The notes under the pieces were generated by a model. The model was not told the DNA's origin. It worked only from the letters and a program-made list of their open reading frames with translations, and made no database searches. Both the position numbers and the translations under genes were made by a program. A stretch of DNA of 64,000 nt from Diaporthe sp. PMI_573 (lineage: Eukaryota; Ascomycota; Sordariomycetes; Diaporthales; Diaporthaceae): assembly GCA_021399435.1 (NCBI GenBank), contig JAJTUP010000007.1:62001-126000 (forward strand), in the 5' to 3' direction. Shown one piece after another: positions 21,902-33,467 of this stretch (its first letter is position 1; the number at the start of each line of letters is the position of its first letter).

Positions 21902-23515
21902 TTTGGCTGTTTTTATTTTTTTAGATAGTGAGGAAAGTGTTGAGAGCGTGTAGATTTGACTCTTTTGTTCTGTTGTAGATGTCTGGATGAGTTGGAGTTT
22001 AAAGAGAAGCCATTGAGGCGTCGTTTTGGGTCTTTATATACTTTTTCTCTTGCCTTGCTACTCGTACTTTCTATTCCTGGCTACTTCATTAATGATTCTG
22101 TTGAAGCGCTGATCATCTCACTGTAGGAAGCTCGCGGATGCAGCAAAACCCATTGCCAGCTAGAAGCTGAATGTCAAGGGATGGGGTAGTTGTCACGGTC
22201 AACAACATGAGGCTGTACTATGTTTCGATGGAGACTACCGTTCTAAGAGATTGCTAGGATTGGTGATGTAGATCTGTCCCGGAAAGAGTATGTTTCTTTT
22301 TCAGTTTCATTGCCGCTTACGATCGGCACTCATGGTTTTTCCATCGCCTTGGTGCGATCCGCGCCTTACCAATCGGAAGGCCATTGAGAACCCAAGACCG
22401 CCGATCAGGGGAGTTTTCCTGTGGGTGCGAGCCTCGCATTTAGCTCCTCTCAATCCTTGAGACCCACCAGGCTGAACGATCGCCAGTGGAGGAGTTCGTC
22501 GTATAATCCAGAGTCCTCACGTACTGTCCATTTGCTTTTGTTCTGCAATCAGTCTACGAAGACAACGGGTCCTTCACTTTGACAGTGCCGGATTATCCAA
22601 ATATCAGGGACATTACAACTAACGTAGGTGGCCACGGCTTTGGGGTTGTCTGTGCATGTGGTCAATCTGAGAGTAGCAGATGACGTGGTTTTCTCAACCG
22701 GGCCTGTATGTATTAGAGTGATTGGACGGCGGCTCCACTGAATGATACTGCTCACTCTCCTAATAACGCGACACTCTAATTCTCCAGCCGCTCTCTCTAG
22801 AATCAGCAATTTGAACCCGTAAATCTTTCCTTTGCTCTATGATCCATAAGAGTCGTGCATATACCATCAAGTACAACTCAAATGTCAAACCGGCTTTGTT
22901 CCGTAACAGTTTTCGGGCATTTGAGATGTTGCTCCACATGGCTAAAGGATCGTTAGGCAGCCGGTACTCGAGTGGCTGTATCTCTTGGCCAATTCCTCCC
23001 GCCACTCACCTACCAGTCCGGGTTCCGGATCCGACGCCCGATTGCCGACGTCACCGCCGGCTCTGATGAGGATCAGCGCCAGCTACTCCTTCAGGTAGCC
23101 AAATCCCCCGGCCGTTTTACCTGCAGGAATCGTATAACTAAGTCGACCAATCGTGAGCCCTTCGGTCAGCCTTCTGCTAGCAACGATCCTGTGATCCTCT
23201 TTTGCGGGTTAAAAAGGCCACGATGAAGTCACTTGTCTGCAGATGGCTTGACCAAACAGCCAATTGTTGAGTGAAAGTGGTAGATGCCAAGATGTCAGCA
23301 CAGTCATCAATTCCAATTTCCACAGAACCTCAGCAGGCAACAAGATGAGGTTCTTAAGCCACAAGATCATACTCGGAGGCCTGGGAATTCCTGACATAAA
23401 CTCTGATACCTGTATTCAGACAGTAGGGATTATATATAAGTATGTAGGCTTTGTATCACAGTGTAGGTGGAGGAAGAATAGCATCAATAACATCGCTGAG
23501 ACACCAGTTTTCAAA
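21902..23515. other. Intergenic, no gene supported
   Basis: Upstream regions of the small secreted protein gene and of the GH43 gene. Open frames of 60-86 residues on both strands (for example 22760-23005 minus) overlap each other and show no recognisable domain. The GH43 frame is open upstream from 23264, but that part has no signal peptide and is taken as leader. Confidence 0.45.
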
Positions 23516-24589
23516 ATGTTTAACCCTATTAGGATGTCTCATCGGGGGTCACCCATGGCTATTTTGTTTACTGCCATGGCCCTGATCCTCTGTCTCGCCG
23601 ATTTCGCTTATGCGGTGAAGATCAGAGGCGGTGCCGACCCCACGATAATGAAAGTCGGCAACAACTACTATTCGGCCGAGTCGGCAAGTGGTGGCATCTG
23701 GGTCCGTGAAGCAACGTCGCTCGAAGGCCTCGGCGCCTCAGGTGTCCGACGGGTGAAGGTCTGGTCCGATGACGCCGGCAGGGGTGACATCTGGGCCCCG
23801 GAGATCACCACAGATTCCGGCCGCACCTATATTTACTTCTCGGCCGGCAAGAGTGCGGCACATCGGATGTATGCCATCAGCGCCGACTCGCCTCTCGGGA
23901 CATACTCCAATGAGTCGAAGCTCGCTCTGCCGGATGACCAGTGGGCTATCGACGGCGCATACTTTGTGTTCGAGGGGCAGGGCTGGTTTGTCTGGTCCGG
24001 CTGGGCTAGTGAGTCCAACAATGCCGAGCAGAACCTCTACATCTGCCGTATGAACAGCCCCACCCAGCCCACCGGGCGGCGCTATATCATCTCCCAGCCA
24101 CGCGAACCATGGGAGCAGGGCGACAACCCCCGCATCAACGAGGGGCCCGAAATCATCGTCGACCCGAATGGCCAACTGCACATCGTGTACTCAGCCAACG
24201 GCAGCTGGGCCAGCAAGTACTGCCTCGCGGACCTCCGGCTCCGCAAGGGCGGGGACCCGACGTATGTATGGGACTGGTACAAGTCCAACGGCTGCCTCTT
24301 CGGTTCGCACCAGGACAGGATGATGCAAGGCTGGGACGCGACTCTGTACATTGACGGGCCTGGGCATCACACCTTTGCGCTTGACGATGGTGACATAAAC
24401 CAGAGCCCCGGCGGCACCAACCGTATCCCATTCGTGTTCCACGGTGTCGAGAAGGGTACCCCATACAGCTGGGGAGCCCGTGGTTGGTATACTGGCTCCT
24501 TTGTCTGGTGGAGTCAGACCACCTACAGGCGTGGGAACGTTCCGGGGGACAACACCAACACGGGCTTCAGCTTCAAATTTTTCGAATAG
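23516..24589 (+). CDS. Secreted glycoside hydrolase family 43 protein
   Basis: Single exon, 357 residues. GH43 enzymes are inverting arabinofuranosidases, xylosidases or arabinanases acting on plant cell-wall hemicellulose or pectin side chains. The start at 23516 puts a signal peptide at the N terminus, ending LCLADFAYA around residue 33. An alternative ATG at 23534 keeps the signal as well. The five-bladed propeller signature residues are present: Asp41 in GGADPTIM (general base), DIWAPEI at about 92, Asp146 in WAIDGAYF (pKa modulator), and Glu209 in NEGPEI (general acid). Length fits a single catalytic domain with no carbohydrate-binding module. Substrate cannot be decided from sequence alone. 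Base composition matches ordinary genes of the window. Confidence 0.88.
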   Translation: MFNPIRMSHRGSPMAILFTAMALILCLADFAYAVKIRGGADPTIMKVGNNYYSAESASGGIWVREATSLEGLGASGVRRVKVWSDDAGRGDIWAPEITTDSGRTYIYFSAGKSAAHRMYAISADSPLGTYSNESKLALPDDQWAIDGAYFVFEGQGWFVWSGWASESNNAEQNLYICRMNSPTQPTGRRYIISQPREPWEQGDNPRINEGPEIIVDPNGQLHIVYSANGSWASKYCLADLRLRKGGDPTYVWDWYKSNGCLFGSHQDRMMQGWDATLYIDGPGHHTFALDDGDINQSPGGTNRIPFVFHGVEKGTPYSWGARGWYTGSFVWWSQTTYRRGNVPGDNTNTGFSFKFFE

Positions 24590-25848
24590 TTAGTCGATTG
24601 AGCTTTTGTATCTATACGGTGCCACCATTTATGTAAATAAAGGGCTGGCCGTGTTCCATGGGACTACAGCTGTGATGCAGACCACGCCTCTACCTACATG
24701 GATCGCAACAACGCTATTGAAAAGTTGTACAGCAAGATCATAATAATTTATAAAATCATCTTCAAAATATTCGGGTCAGCCATTCATGATCTTACAGCTA
24801 AATTCAATTCAAGAAGAGCATGGTAGCAGTTGTTTTGACTGCCCAAGATGGCCACTGAGACGAAGAGCTTTGGAACGATGAAGCCACCACCGATTTCCAC
24901 GGGGGAGCTGGACGAGTCCGACTTTCCAGGGAGACATGGCGGTTCCGAATCGCACGGTACGTCCTAAACTGCTACTTGGTGGATTGGGATGAGAAGGAGT
25001 CGACCCCTGCCACCAGATTGATCCCTGCCAGGCAGCGCTTCCTCCTCTGCCTCCTGCAGGCTCCCATAAATTGCCACGGGGCCGACGCAGCGGTCCCTGG
25101 CCGGCCAAGCCTCGACCGTGACAGCCTGGATAACAGGACTCGCCGTCTGGCAGACATGCAGAGCCATGCAGAAAATATCCCGACCTTGCCGAAGACGAGG
25201 GTTTGATTCCTGCTGGAAACACTGCAGGCGATGCCCGCATCCAGTGGGTGAACAACGCTTAAGACCTTAGATGTTCGGATTGAGCACATTTGCACTCCGC
25301 CAGGGCTGAGGAACTGGCTCGAGAAGTGCTCCCGTTGATGCAGGGCCATGAAAGGCCAGGCGCTTAGTCTCTAAGGGCGTTGAAGGTGGAAAGAATGATC
25401 AATGAGGTTGCTTGGATGCAAGAATGTGGCAAGAAGATACTATGCGAAAGTGTTTATCAATTATGCTGCTGTATGTGTTGATCGGATGAGTAGGAAACTT
25501 GCGAGGGCTGGGGGTAAAAAGCAGAGGCGCGGTGAGACCTCGATGATGTATTTGAGAGCCAGGTCAGATGTAACGTGGAAGTTCAGACAATCTTGTATGG
25601 CATATTTCTTTTACAGGTGGCAAAAGAGCACAGAATGAAGTTTCACGCATATAGAGGCAGCCACAACAAATCAGGGGTGTCGGGAACACATGGGATACTT
25701 GATGATCGTTAGGGATCGGCGGTACGGTGGTGGAAGTGACTAGGCTAACACAAACTTCCCGGTCTGCTTCTCAAGATTCGGCCAGCCGTTGATGCTAGGG
25801 CCCATCAGGCGATGAAGACGGCTGAATGATAACACCTGAACTCTCCCC
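24590..25848. other. Intergenic; weak minus-strand frame noted
   Basis: Minus-strand frames overlap around 24800-25350. One (25167-24964, MALHVCQTASPVIQAV) continues in the same frame past a TAG for another 60 codons (PCLPGKSDSSSSPVEIGGG) to about 24786. It has no recognisable domain, so I do not call a gene. The rest is non-coding flank. Confidence 0.35.
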
Positions 25849-27777
25849 TCAATCAGCATTCCTACTCCCACCATCGTCGAGGGCGAGCGGACGACTCTTC
25901 CAGTCCTTCCACCAATCCACTCCCTCTTTCTCGACCGGCCAAACCCGTCGCCAGATGCCAAACCAGTACTGATCATCTTTTGCATTTTCAAAATCGGTTC
26001 CCCGACAAAAAGACTGGTTGTATTCCCGATGAGGATCATGCACATGAAGCACCTCCCGCTTATCGTCACGAACATCGCGCTCAATCGACCAATCCTGGTT
26101 CAGAGCACGCAAAAAACACTTCAGTGGTGACCAACAATTGATGATAGGACCAGAATTGTCGATGGGGAGGTAGCCTCCTTCAGCAGCCCACAGTCCAAGC
26201 CGTTCCAGTGGCAGCGGCGATGGCTGACCAAATGATATGGGCTTGGTATCGTTGATGATTTGGAATATGGAGCATGCGAGGCCTTCGTCGATTGCGCTGT
26301 TGATCAACACGTCCCGCACATGACCTTGTCGAAACGGTGCGAGGCGGCCCTGCAAGTACTTGGAGTCTTGTTCGTCGAACCATGGCTCGATGGCGGTGTC
26401 GTGGTGCGTGGCAGGCCCGCCGTTTATGTCGGTATATATGAAGCCGGGCAGTGACGCATCGAGATCAATTTGCAGTTCCTGCAGTCGGGTTAGTCGCCCC
26501 AAAGATCGGTAGCGTGCTACTTCGGCAGCATCGCCGCGTGAGCGGCGGATCTCGATCTCAAGGTTTTCGAGGTTGGGGCAGAGGTCGGCAAGTTTGTGAA
26601 TGTGGTCGTCGCGCAAAGGGACACCGGCTGAGATACCTCGAGTCTTCAGCTCAAGCGTCCGCAAATTTGGGCTCAGAGCAGGGGTGACAGATATGGCCCG
26701 GTCCCAATCTTCGATCCGAAGGGTGGTAAGACGGGGGAGGTTGCGCAGGAAGGCGGCCACCTCATCCCAGTTCTGTGGTGTGACATTCTTATTCAGTGTG
26801 CATGTGAATGTCAATGTGACGAGTGATGGAAAGCTGCTTGGTGCTGGCAGTCCTTCGGGAGCAATGGCATGGTTGAGCGTGAGGACACGCAGGGCGGAGA
26901 AGTCGCCAAACGCTTCAGATTGAACCAAGCTGAAATGGATGGGGGTTGTTTCTGCCCCGAGCACGCGCATCTGGATAACTTCGCGAGAGATTGATTGCCG
27001 CACTGTCTGGGCGTCATGACCATCGCTGGCATTTCGCTGGATCTCGTCACTGTAGAATTCAAGGTAGACTCTCTTCAAGTTGGGAGATTGAATACTCCTC
27101 GCAAATCTGAATCCAAAATTGAGATTGTCCACATCTTCGTACATCTCGCCGATACTGTAGAGGCATGGAGACGTAACAAGGGCGCGCTCGTATGAAGTCA
27201 GGGATTTCTCAGATTGGCTGCCCAGGTTGAAGCTGTAGTGATGCAGACGGCAGAGATTCGCTTTCTTTTGCGGGGCTTCCAAGAGACGTAGCGGCAGCCG
27301 CTCAGGGCATACCCAGTAGAGGTCTACAAGGCCAGGTAGCTGTTCTACCAGGCGAATGACTGGTTCCCATCTGTGCTCGGCTATGGGGGTATCGTGTGGC
27401 AACCATTGACCGCCAAAAGTGTCCCAGCAGCTTGACAGCCCTGTGTCATCCTCGAGACCTCGTTCGCACTGATTCAGCGATGCATAAGGCCAACCATCTG
27501 GCTCGAAATGGGTACAGAGGATAAGCCGGCGAACATGTTCAAAGGCATCGTCGCGGACTAGTCTCGTTTCCAAGCCATGAAGCCTTTGAAATGGTGCCTG
27601 CTGATCTCCATCGGCGATTGAGACCTTGGTCGTACGGAAGAGGACGGTGCTTGCGACGGCATAGCAATGCTTGCTGGCGCATGCAAACGCCAAAAGGCTG
27701 GGTGGGTGTATGGTATCGAGGATGTCTGAGATGCCCTGCAGTATCTCTGTAGGGAGGCTTTCCATTGTCGGCGGCAT
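25849..27777 (-). CDS. F-box protein with leucine-rich-repeat-like body
   Basis: Intronless, 642 residues from the ATG at 27777. The frame is open 50 codons further up, but MPPTMESLPTEILQGI places the F-box at the very N terminus, the usual fungal arrangement. The F-box (about 5-45: LPTEILQGISDIL, then LLAFACASKHCYAVAS) would bind Skp1 in an SCF ubiquitin ligase. The rest has scattered leucine-rich segments (LPRLTTLRIEDWDRAI; NLRTLELKTRG; CPNLENLEIEIRRS; RLQELQIDLDASLPG), typical of the substrate-binding side. The C terminus is Trp-rich (WFGIWRRVWPVEKEG). Target unknown. The gene ends convergently with nothing and stands 1.2 kb from the NLR gene. Confidence 0.75.
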   Translation of the reverse strand: MPPTMESLPTEILQGISDILDTIHPPSLLAFACASKHCYAVASTVLFRTTKVSIADGDQQAPFQRLHGLETRLVRDDAFEHVRRLILCTHFEPDGWPYASLNQCERGLEDDTGLSSCWDTFGGQWLPHDTPIAEHRWEPVIRLVEQLPGLVDLYWVCPERLPLRLLEAPQKKANLCRLHHYSFNLGSQSEKSLTSYERALVTSPCLYSIGEMYEDVDNLNFGFRFARSIQSPNLKRVYLEFYSDEIQRNASDGHDAQTVRQSISREVIQMRVLGAETTPIHFSLVQSEAFGDFSALRVLTLNHAIAPEGLPAPSSFPSLVTLTFTCTLNKNVTPQNWDEVAAFLRNLPRLTTLRIEDWDRAISVTPALSPNLRTLELKTRGISAGVPLRDDHIHKLADLCPNLENLEIEIRRSRGDAAEVARYRSLGRLTRLQELQIDLDASLPGFIYTDINGGPATHHDTAIEPWFDEQDSKYLQGRLAPFRQGHVRDVLINSAIDEGLACSIFQIINDTKPISFGQPSPLPLERLGLWAAEGGYLPIDNSGPIINCWSPLKCFLRALNQDWSIERDVRDDKREVLHVHDPHREYNQSFCRGTDFENAKDDQYWFGIWRRVWPVEKEGVDWWKDWKSRPLALDDGGSRNAD

Positions 27778-28941
27778 GTTGTGAGTGACGACGTCCTCAA
27801 GGCATTGGATTGGGTTGTTGGGTTTCCGAAGGCTGTGAGTTTGTGAGGATGGAAGTTGGTTGAGCTGGGCCTGGGAGGAGGCCGTTTGTTGTGGTTTCCT
27901 GTCTGTCGCAGTGGAAGGCAGTAGCAAGCCAGCTGTTGTACTTGGGTACCTAGGTACTTACCTAAGCAAGTCCCATGCTTTTGTCACGGGCAGCACACCC
28001 AGCCAACTTTGCCAGGATCCTGTCCTTTCTTGTTTGTCTTTTGTTGGCTAGGTTCAGATTTCCTGGGGACGTGGGCCGCCTGGGGCCAGTGAATTAGACG
28101 GAAGGGGAGGGGGATACTGAGGTTGGAACTGCCTCCTTCGTACACTTGCACCAAGCTTTTAGAAATGCATGAGTTGCGTTAGCAATGCCCTGAACTTACA
28201 GTCTCTCTATAATTACCCACCATGCAAGCTTGACAACCAAACAAGGTGGGCATCAACAATCAGATGGATTTGACCTAATTACCTAGGCAAGTTTCTGTCC
28301 TAGAGATATGACAATGATGGGCAGCAGACCAGACTTGACCCAGCGTCGTGTGAAGCGTTCTGCTCAGTAGAATCGAGCAGTTCAGCCCCAGGGTGAGCAT
28401 AGGTCGCTTGTCAACGCAGTTAATTTGTAAACTCCCTAAAGCTAGCTAGGCATATCTCATAGTCGCTACTCCAGTACTCTAACAAGATGAGGCCATGAGA
28501 ATATAGTAGTCTAAGGGGAAAAGAGCCGGCATGGTTCTTCTCCGCTATCCGGTGCTCACTGGGCAACCTGAACGCAGACGTAACCTGCCAATTACCTGTG
28601 CAGAGAATGGTTTAGAGTCAAGTTGGTTTAAAATAGCAGAAAAGAAGCCTTTTCATTGCAATTCTGACAGACTACTAGACGCTATGCAACCCCAAACAAG
28701 CCGTTTCTCGCAATCTTTGTGTCACAACACATCAGTCAAATCTACTCCGCCAGGCTCGCAAATAATATGTTGGAACTCAAAACACGAAAGGCTTAGAAGC
28801 CTGATGGTTGAAAATCAATGCGATCTGCATGCATGTTAGCTACCTAGCGTTCGAATTGCATGAGGCCGGTCCTCATCACATCACTCTCGTCAACTCACAG
28901 CCACGCCTTACATTTGAATGTCTTGTTTAGCTTCCAGAGGG
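27778..28941. other. Intergenic, no gene seen
   Basis: 5' flank of the F-box gene and 3' flank of the NLR gene. An open frame at 28531-28839 (plus) has no domain or context support. Confidence 0.45.
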
Positions 28942-31900
28942 CTATGGCTGAGTTATAGAGGCGCCGGCTGAGAGGAGAACTTTCCTGGCCTCATATGTCG
29001 CAGAAGAGAGTGGTGTTCTCCCGCCGCCGTCTTTCACGTCTACCTTGATGTTAGGCTGCCGCACAAGTATCTTCAACATCCCTATCGATCCTTGGTCATT
29101 ACGCTCGGCTGCATCATGCAGGAGTGTCCGACCACCTCGTCTCTGTCTGTTAATATCTGCACCAGCATCGATCAGCACCCTCAGCTTCTTCTCTTGCACC
29201 TCCCTCTTTGCGCTCCATGACTCCAGCCATGCATCAAAACCAGGGGTGCGCGCCCGGTCAATAAACTCCTGTTCGTCAAAGCCGTAGCTGCGGACGGCGT
29301 CCTTTTCTGAATCCAAAATGCAAAATATAGGGGTCCGTCCTTGTCCGTCGCTGGCATCCACATTGATGCCTGCCATTGTCAGTAGAAGATTGAGCCTTGA
29401 TTTTGCCACTGTGCAAGAAGAGTTCACTGGTTCAGATAGCCAGTAAGGCTGAGAAACTGCAATATGAAGTGCCGTCCTCCCAGATGAATCACCTGCGTTC
29501 AAGTCGAATTGCTCTGACTTCAGCAACGTTTGGAGTATTTGGATGCTGGGCAGGTGAAATTGTGACAGCTGTGGGGCCCCGAGTCGCCCTTGCCGACCGT
29601 CCATGGAGTGACACTCGCTCACAGCGTGACGTAGTGCCGCTGATTGGTGTCGAAGAGGATCATCTGGAAGCATGGAGTTGATGAGCGTGTGCACAACCAA
29701 GATTGAATCGCGCTTGATTGCGTAGTCAAGCGGGCTTAGTTCTTTGAAATCTTCTTTCAGGATGTCAGAGGACGCTTGAGGCAGCAATAACCTGATAACG
29801 AGGAGATTGCCACTCATCACTGCGTAATGCAGTGCTGTCTTGCCCTCTTCGTCGACAGCAGAGACACTGGTAGTCATATTCCGGAGAATAAAATTCACGG
29901 CTTCCACATGACCCGACATGGTGACGATGTGGAGCAAGTTCCTCTTGTGCTTGTCTGTCTGGGTGACCTTGATCCCTGGAAGTTGAAGCAAATACTCCAT
30001 CGCTGTTATGGGGCCCATTCTACCCGCAGAGACCAGCATATTCCATCGGTGCGTTTCTAATAGTCGTTGGGAACTGGCGTTTACCAACAGCTTCAGGCAT
30101 TGAACGTCATCCCGTTCTACTGCCGTCAGAAATGCTGATGATGTCGGAATGGTGCCTCGGCCCAAAAGTAACTCCCTAGAATTGTGCGCTCTATCAGCAT
30201 TATGAGAGGCCTATACGACTTTGAAGGGACACGCTGTGAGAAGTGGAATGATTTGAAAGAGGCTGGGAAGCAATGCCGGTTTCTTACACGATGCGGTGCT
30301 GCTGCGATTGAATTGCTAGGAGCAGAAGGGGGGTAACGTCGTTGCTCCTATCGTATTGGCTGGCATCGAGGATCGATTCTAGGAGGCTCAGGTCCCCAGT
30401 CTGGCAGCCTTGCTTGATGGTTGCTAGCAAAGCGGCCCGCATGCCTGGTTGCTGCCAAAACCTTGCTAATCCGGTGGGCATGGGAAGGGAAAGGCTCGAT
30501 TGTACCGATGGAAGGATATGACCAGGCATGTGCTGGCCCTTGAGTCTCCGATCCTCCTGGGCCTTTCTTGCCTCGGGCGTGTGATGCCACCAGTTGTCCT
30601 TCGCATATTCATAGAATGGCGCCCGCGAACCCTGCTCCTTCTTGACATTGAGATAGACATGACAGAGATCTTCGACGTATTTTTGTGCATCCGAGAACTT
30701 GGTTGACCGATTCTGGTCCAGGTACTCCTTTGTAGAGTTGTGGACTAGACGAACGCAGTTACTCTCCTGATCGACTGTAACAAGTCCAGCGCATGATCTC
30801 AGTACATCTTCCATATCAGGAACATTGTCGTCGTCCGCCTCTTCCTCAATCACTACGACAGACAACGCATGACAAAGCTCGTCCGGAGAGAGTAATCGAC
30901 GAGCACACATAAGAATACTTAGCGTTCTCTTTGCCAAATCTCTGAGCTCTTCTGCTTGAGACTCAATTCGTCGCATAGCATCATCATATGCTCTGTCGTA
31001 TGCATTTGAACCACTGGACTCCGTCATACTTTTGAGCGCGTCATTAATTTGTTTGACCGTAGTCTTCCTCTTTAAGGATTGCAGATGTAATACGGCTAAC
31101 AGGAACCTGAAAGAGATACTTAGCAGCATTCGCAGAAGATATTGATGCTGAGACATGATTTGGAATGATGAAGTGGATAGACTCACATGCCGTCTACGGA
31201 CCCCACAATGGAAGTGATGATTGCTTCTTGAAGCTGAGGTCTTTGTCTGACACACTTTGGTAACAGCAAAATGTTCTGCTCGGCACGAAGGTATCGCTCC
31301 ACATCTCGGTCCATGGCTCTGATCTCCATGTCTAGATCCAATAAAAGGTCTTCGACTTTCCAAGAAGTACTCAATGCTTGAATCCCCTCGACTAGTGTCT
31401 TCATTGAGTGTTCAATGCTTGAAGTCCCACTGGATCGGCCATTCGAAGTATCCATGCTGGCTTTAGGCTGTTGCCGAGAGGTCAGGAATAAGTTCACTCC
31501 TGTTCCGCTGCGGAGATTAGCCAGATGGCGCAACAAGATGGCTCGGGCATCATCGTCTAGCTCATCCACCGCATCAATAATAATGTACTTGTTCCTAGCT
31601 GATGATAACACCGCTGCGATAGCTGTCATGACCTCCTCGCTCCGCAACGTGTCTCCTCTCCGAGTCGGGTGGCGATCCTTGAAGATTTTGTCGAAGATAT
31701 CGGGGATCTTGGGGGATTGGCGAACCAAAGACCGCAGAATGCTGCCGAACAGCTGATCAGCACTTTGATTATGGCTTTGATACCTGCAGTATATGTAGGC
31801 AACAAAGATGTCTCCATGACCTCCGTTTAAGGATTGGAGATGGTCCACAACCATGGCCGCGGTCATGGTCTTCCCTCCACCAGGCATTCCCCAGCAGAAC

Positions 31901-32654
31901 AGAGTCCTACCTCTGCCCCTGACCCATGTTATGTACTGTTCAGTCGTTAATATCCAGGTGCCTGAGACGTTGTCGACTCTTTCACTGAGAAGGTCACGTT
32001 GCTTCTTTGCGAAGTCAATGGGACTGATCCAATCAACCATTTCGGAATGCCCTGGAAAAATTGTGCGTCAACGAAGCTAGTAGATTCAGTCATATGCTGG
32101 GGATCCTAGTGCTCACTGTGCTCGATTTGCTGTCGTAACAAACTTTTCACATCGCCATAGATGTGCCGCTGCTCCAGCTTGTTCAGCAGTAAAACGTTTG
32201 AAACAAGCCTCTGTCGGAAATCTTTGATTTCACCCGAGTCCCAATTCGCTCTTTCCCAAAGCCTTTTGAATTTGGTTCTGGTTCCATCTGAAGTGTCTTT
32301 CTTCAAAACACTATGTTTGTCGTTGAACTTCTCAAGCTCCAAAAGCAGTGTTCGACAACCGGCCAGCACCGGTGACGCCTTTTCCAAAGGCGTTTTTTGA
32401 CCTCTGGCAGTCTCGGCACTGGCAGTTTCGACACTGAATTCCGCGTTGAGCAGGGCGAGTGACAGGCTCTTTACTTCATCTGATATATTCTCGCTGGACC
32501 CCAAGATGTTAGCCCTTAAGATCAATATCTAACCTCGTCACATGGAGCACGGCAAGACTCACAACTCCTTCGGCGCGTTTGCAAACTGGTTTTAAACCCT
32601 GTTGGCCAGGGTCAAAACGGCGATAAAGTCACCAATGCCAAACCCAAAACTCAT
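28942..32654 (-). CDS. NACHT-ankyrin NLR (STAND) protein with one in-frame nonsense codon
   Basis: STAND proteins are NTP-driven switches used by fungi in non-self recognition and programmed cell death. Five exons fit exactly (32654-32563, 32514-32117, 32051-31187, 31106-30288, 30175-28942). The introns are 48, 65, 80 and 112 nt, for 1135 residues. The N terminus MSFGFGIGDFIAVLTLANRV is the start of a common fungal NLR N-terminal domain. The NACHT domain has Walker A GMPGGGKT (about 218-225) and Walker B YIIIDAVDEL (about 317-326). A winged-helix region follows (ILMCARRLLSPDELCHAL, then SCAGLVTVD, VRLVHNSTKEYL). Ankyrin repeats fill about 760-1130 (EGKTALHYAVMSGNLLVIRLL; GGRTLLHDAAERN). Codon 21 is TAA (32594-32592), interrupting an otherwise intact frame. 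Either the allele is null, or translation starts inside (an ATG at 32040, MVDWISPIDF, precedes the NACHT), or it is a sequence error. Confidence 0.8.
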
Positions 32655-33467
32655 TCTGCAGTACTGAGGTTGAGAGTGAGCACAATAGCTAGAGTTTGGA
32701 GAGAGGAATGGTGTTGTGTCGGCCCGGGGGACATAACATTTTTGTCCAGCAGGAATATAGATCGAGGAGAAACCGGGACACACATACTAGTTACACAAAC
32801 TGCGTGGCGCGAAGGGATTGGCCATTAATTCCCACTATGTGGCGGAGATAGCATGGCGCAGGCCATTCACTACCAAAAAGGCTGCATTGCTTACTGGCGT
32901 CCGATTGGGACTGGGTTACAATCTGCATGGCGCGGGACCTCACCAAAGTTAGCTTTGCATGGAACTAGTTGCACGACGTGTAACTCATATCGACTCTCGG
33001 GGTGTGATAGTCCAAATGAGCTGCTGGTGATGCTCAGGGGCCATGTAGAATAATTGAACTCATTCAAACGGTATTTCTCAGTTCTAGGTGTATCGAAACT
33101 GAGAGACACCAATTGTGGCTGAAATGCGATTTCAGGGCAGCGCCACACGGGCAAATCACAATCCAGTCAAGGCTGATTCGACTTGTTAGCCACCTTGATA
33201 CCAGTCAGGCCAGAGCGCCAGGCAGACATGCGGGCAGTCCGCATTTGGTGCTGTTTGCTTACGGCTGTCCGACAGTACCAAGGCAAGGTGCGTCTCGATT
33301 TACCTAAGCTGCCAAGTGGGTCGAGTTGTGCTGCCTAATTATCCGAGTCCCAATCTCCTTCTCACCAGAGCCTCGTCTTGCCATTTTCTTTTCATGCCAC
33401 ATCGCTGTTTGATTTTTATGCGGACTCAGACAGCGCACACTTCAATACAGCGAGGCCAATCTTCATC
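32655..33467. other. Divergent intergenic region
   Basis: Shared 5' flank of the NLR (minus) and VIT-VWA (plus) genes. No open frame with support. The VIT-VWA frame is open from 33378, but only through a TTG; the first ATG is at 33468. Confidence 0.5.

Noticed and set aside
22549..23005. Two minus-strand frames of 81-86 codons
   Set aside because: No domain, signal peptide or splice structure; they overlap each other near a larger plus-strand gene's 5' flank.
24786..25255. Minus-strand frames possibly forming a small Cys-containing protein broken by TAG at 24964
   Set aside because: Three overlapping frames compete, none with a recognisable motif; evidence is too thin.
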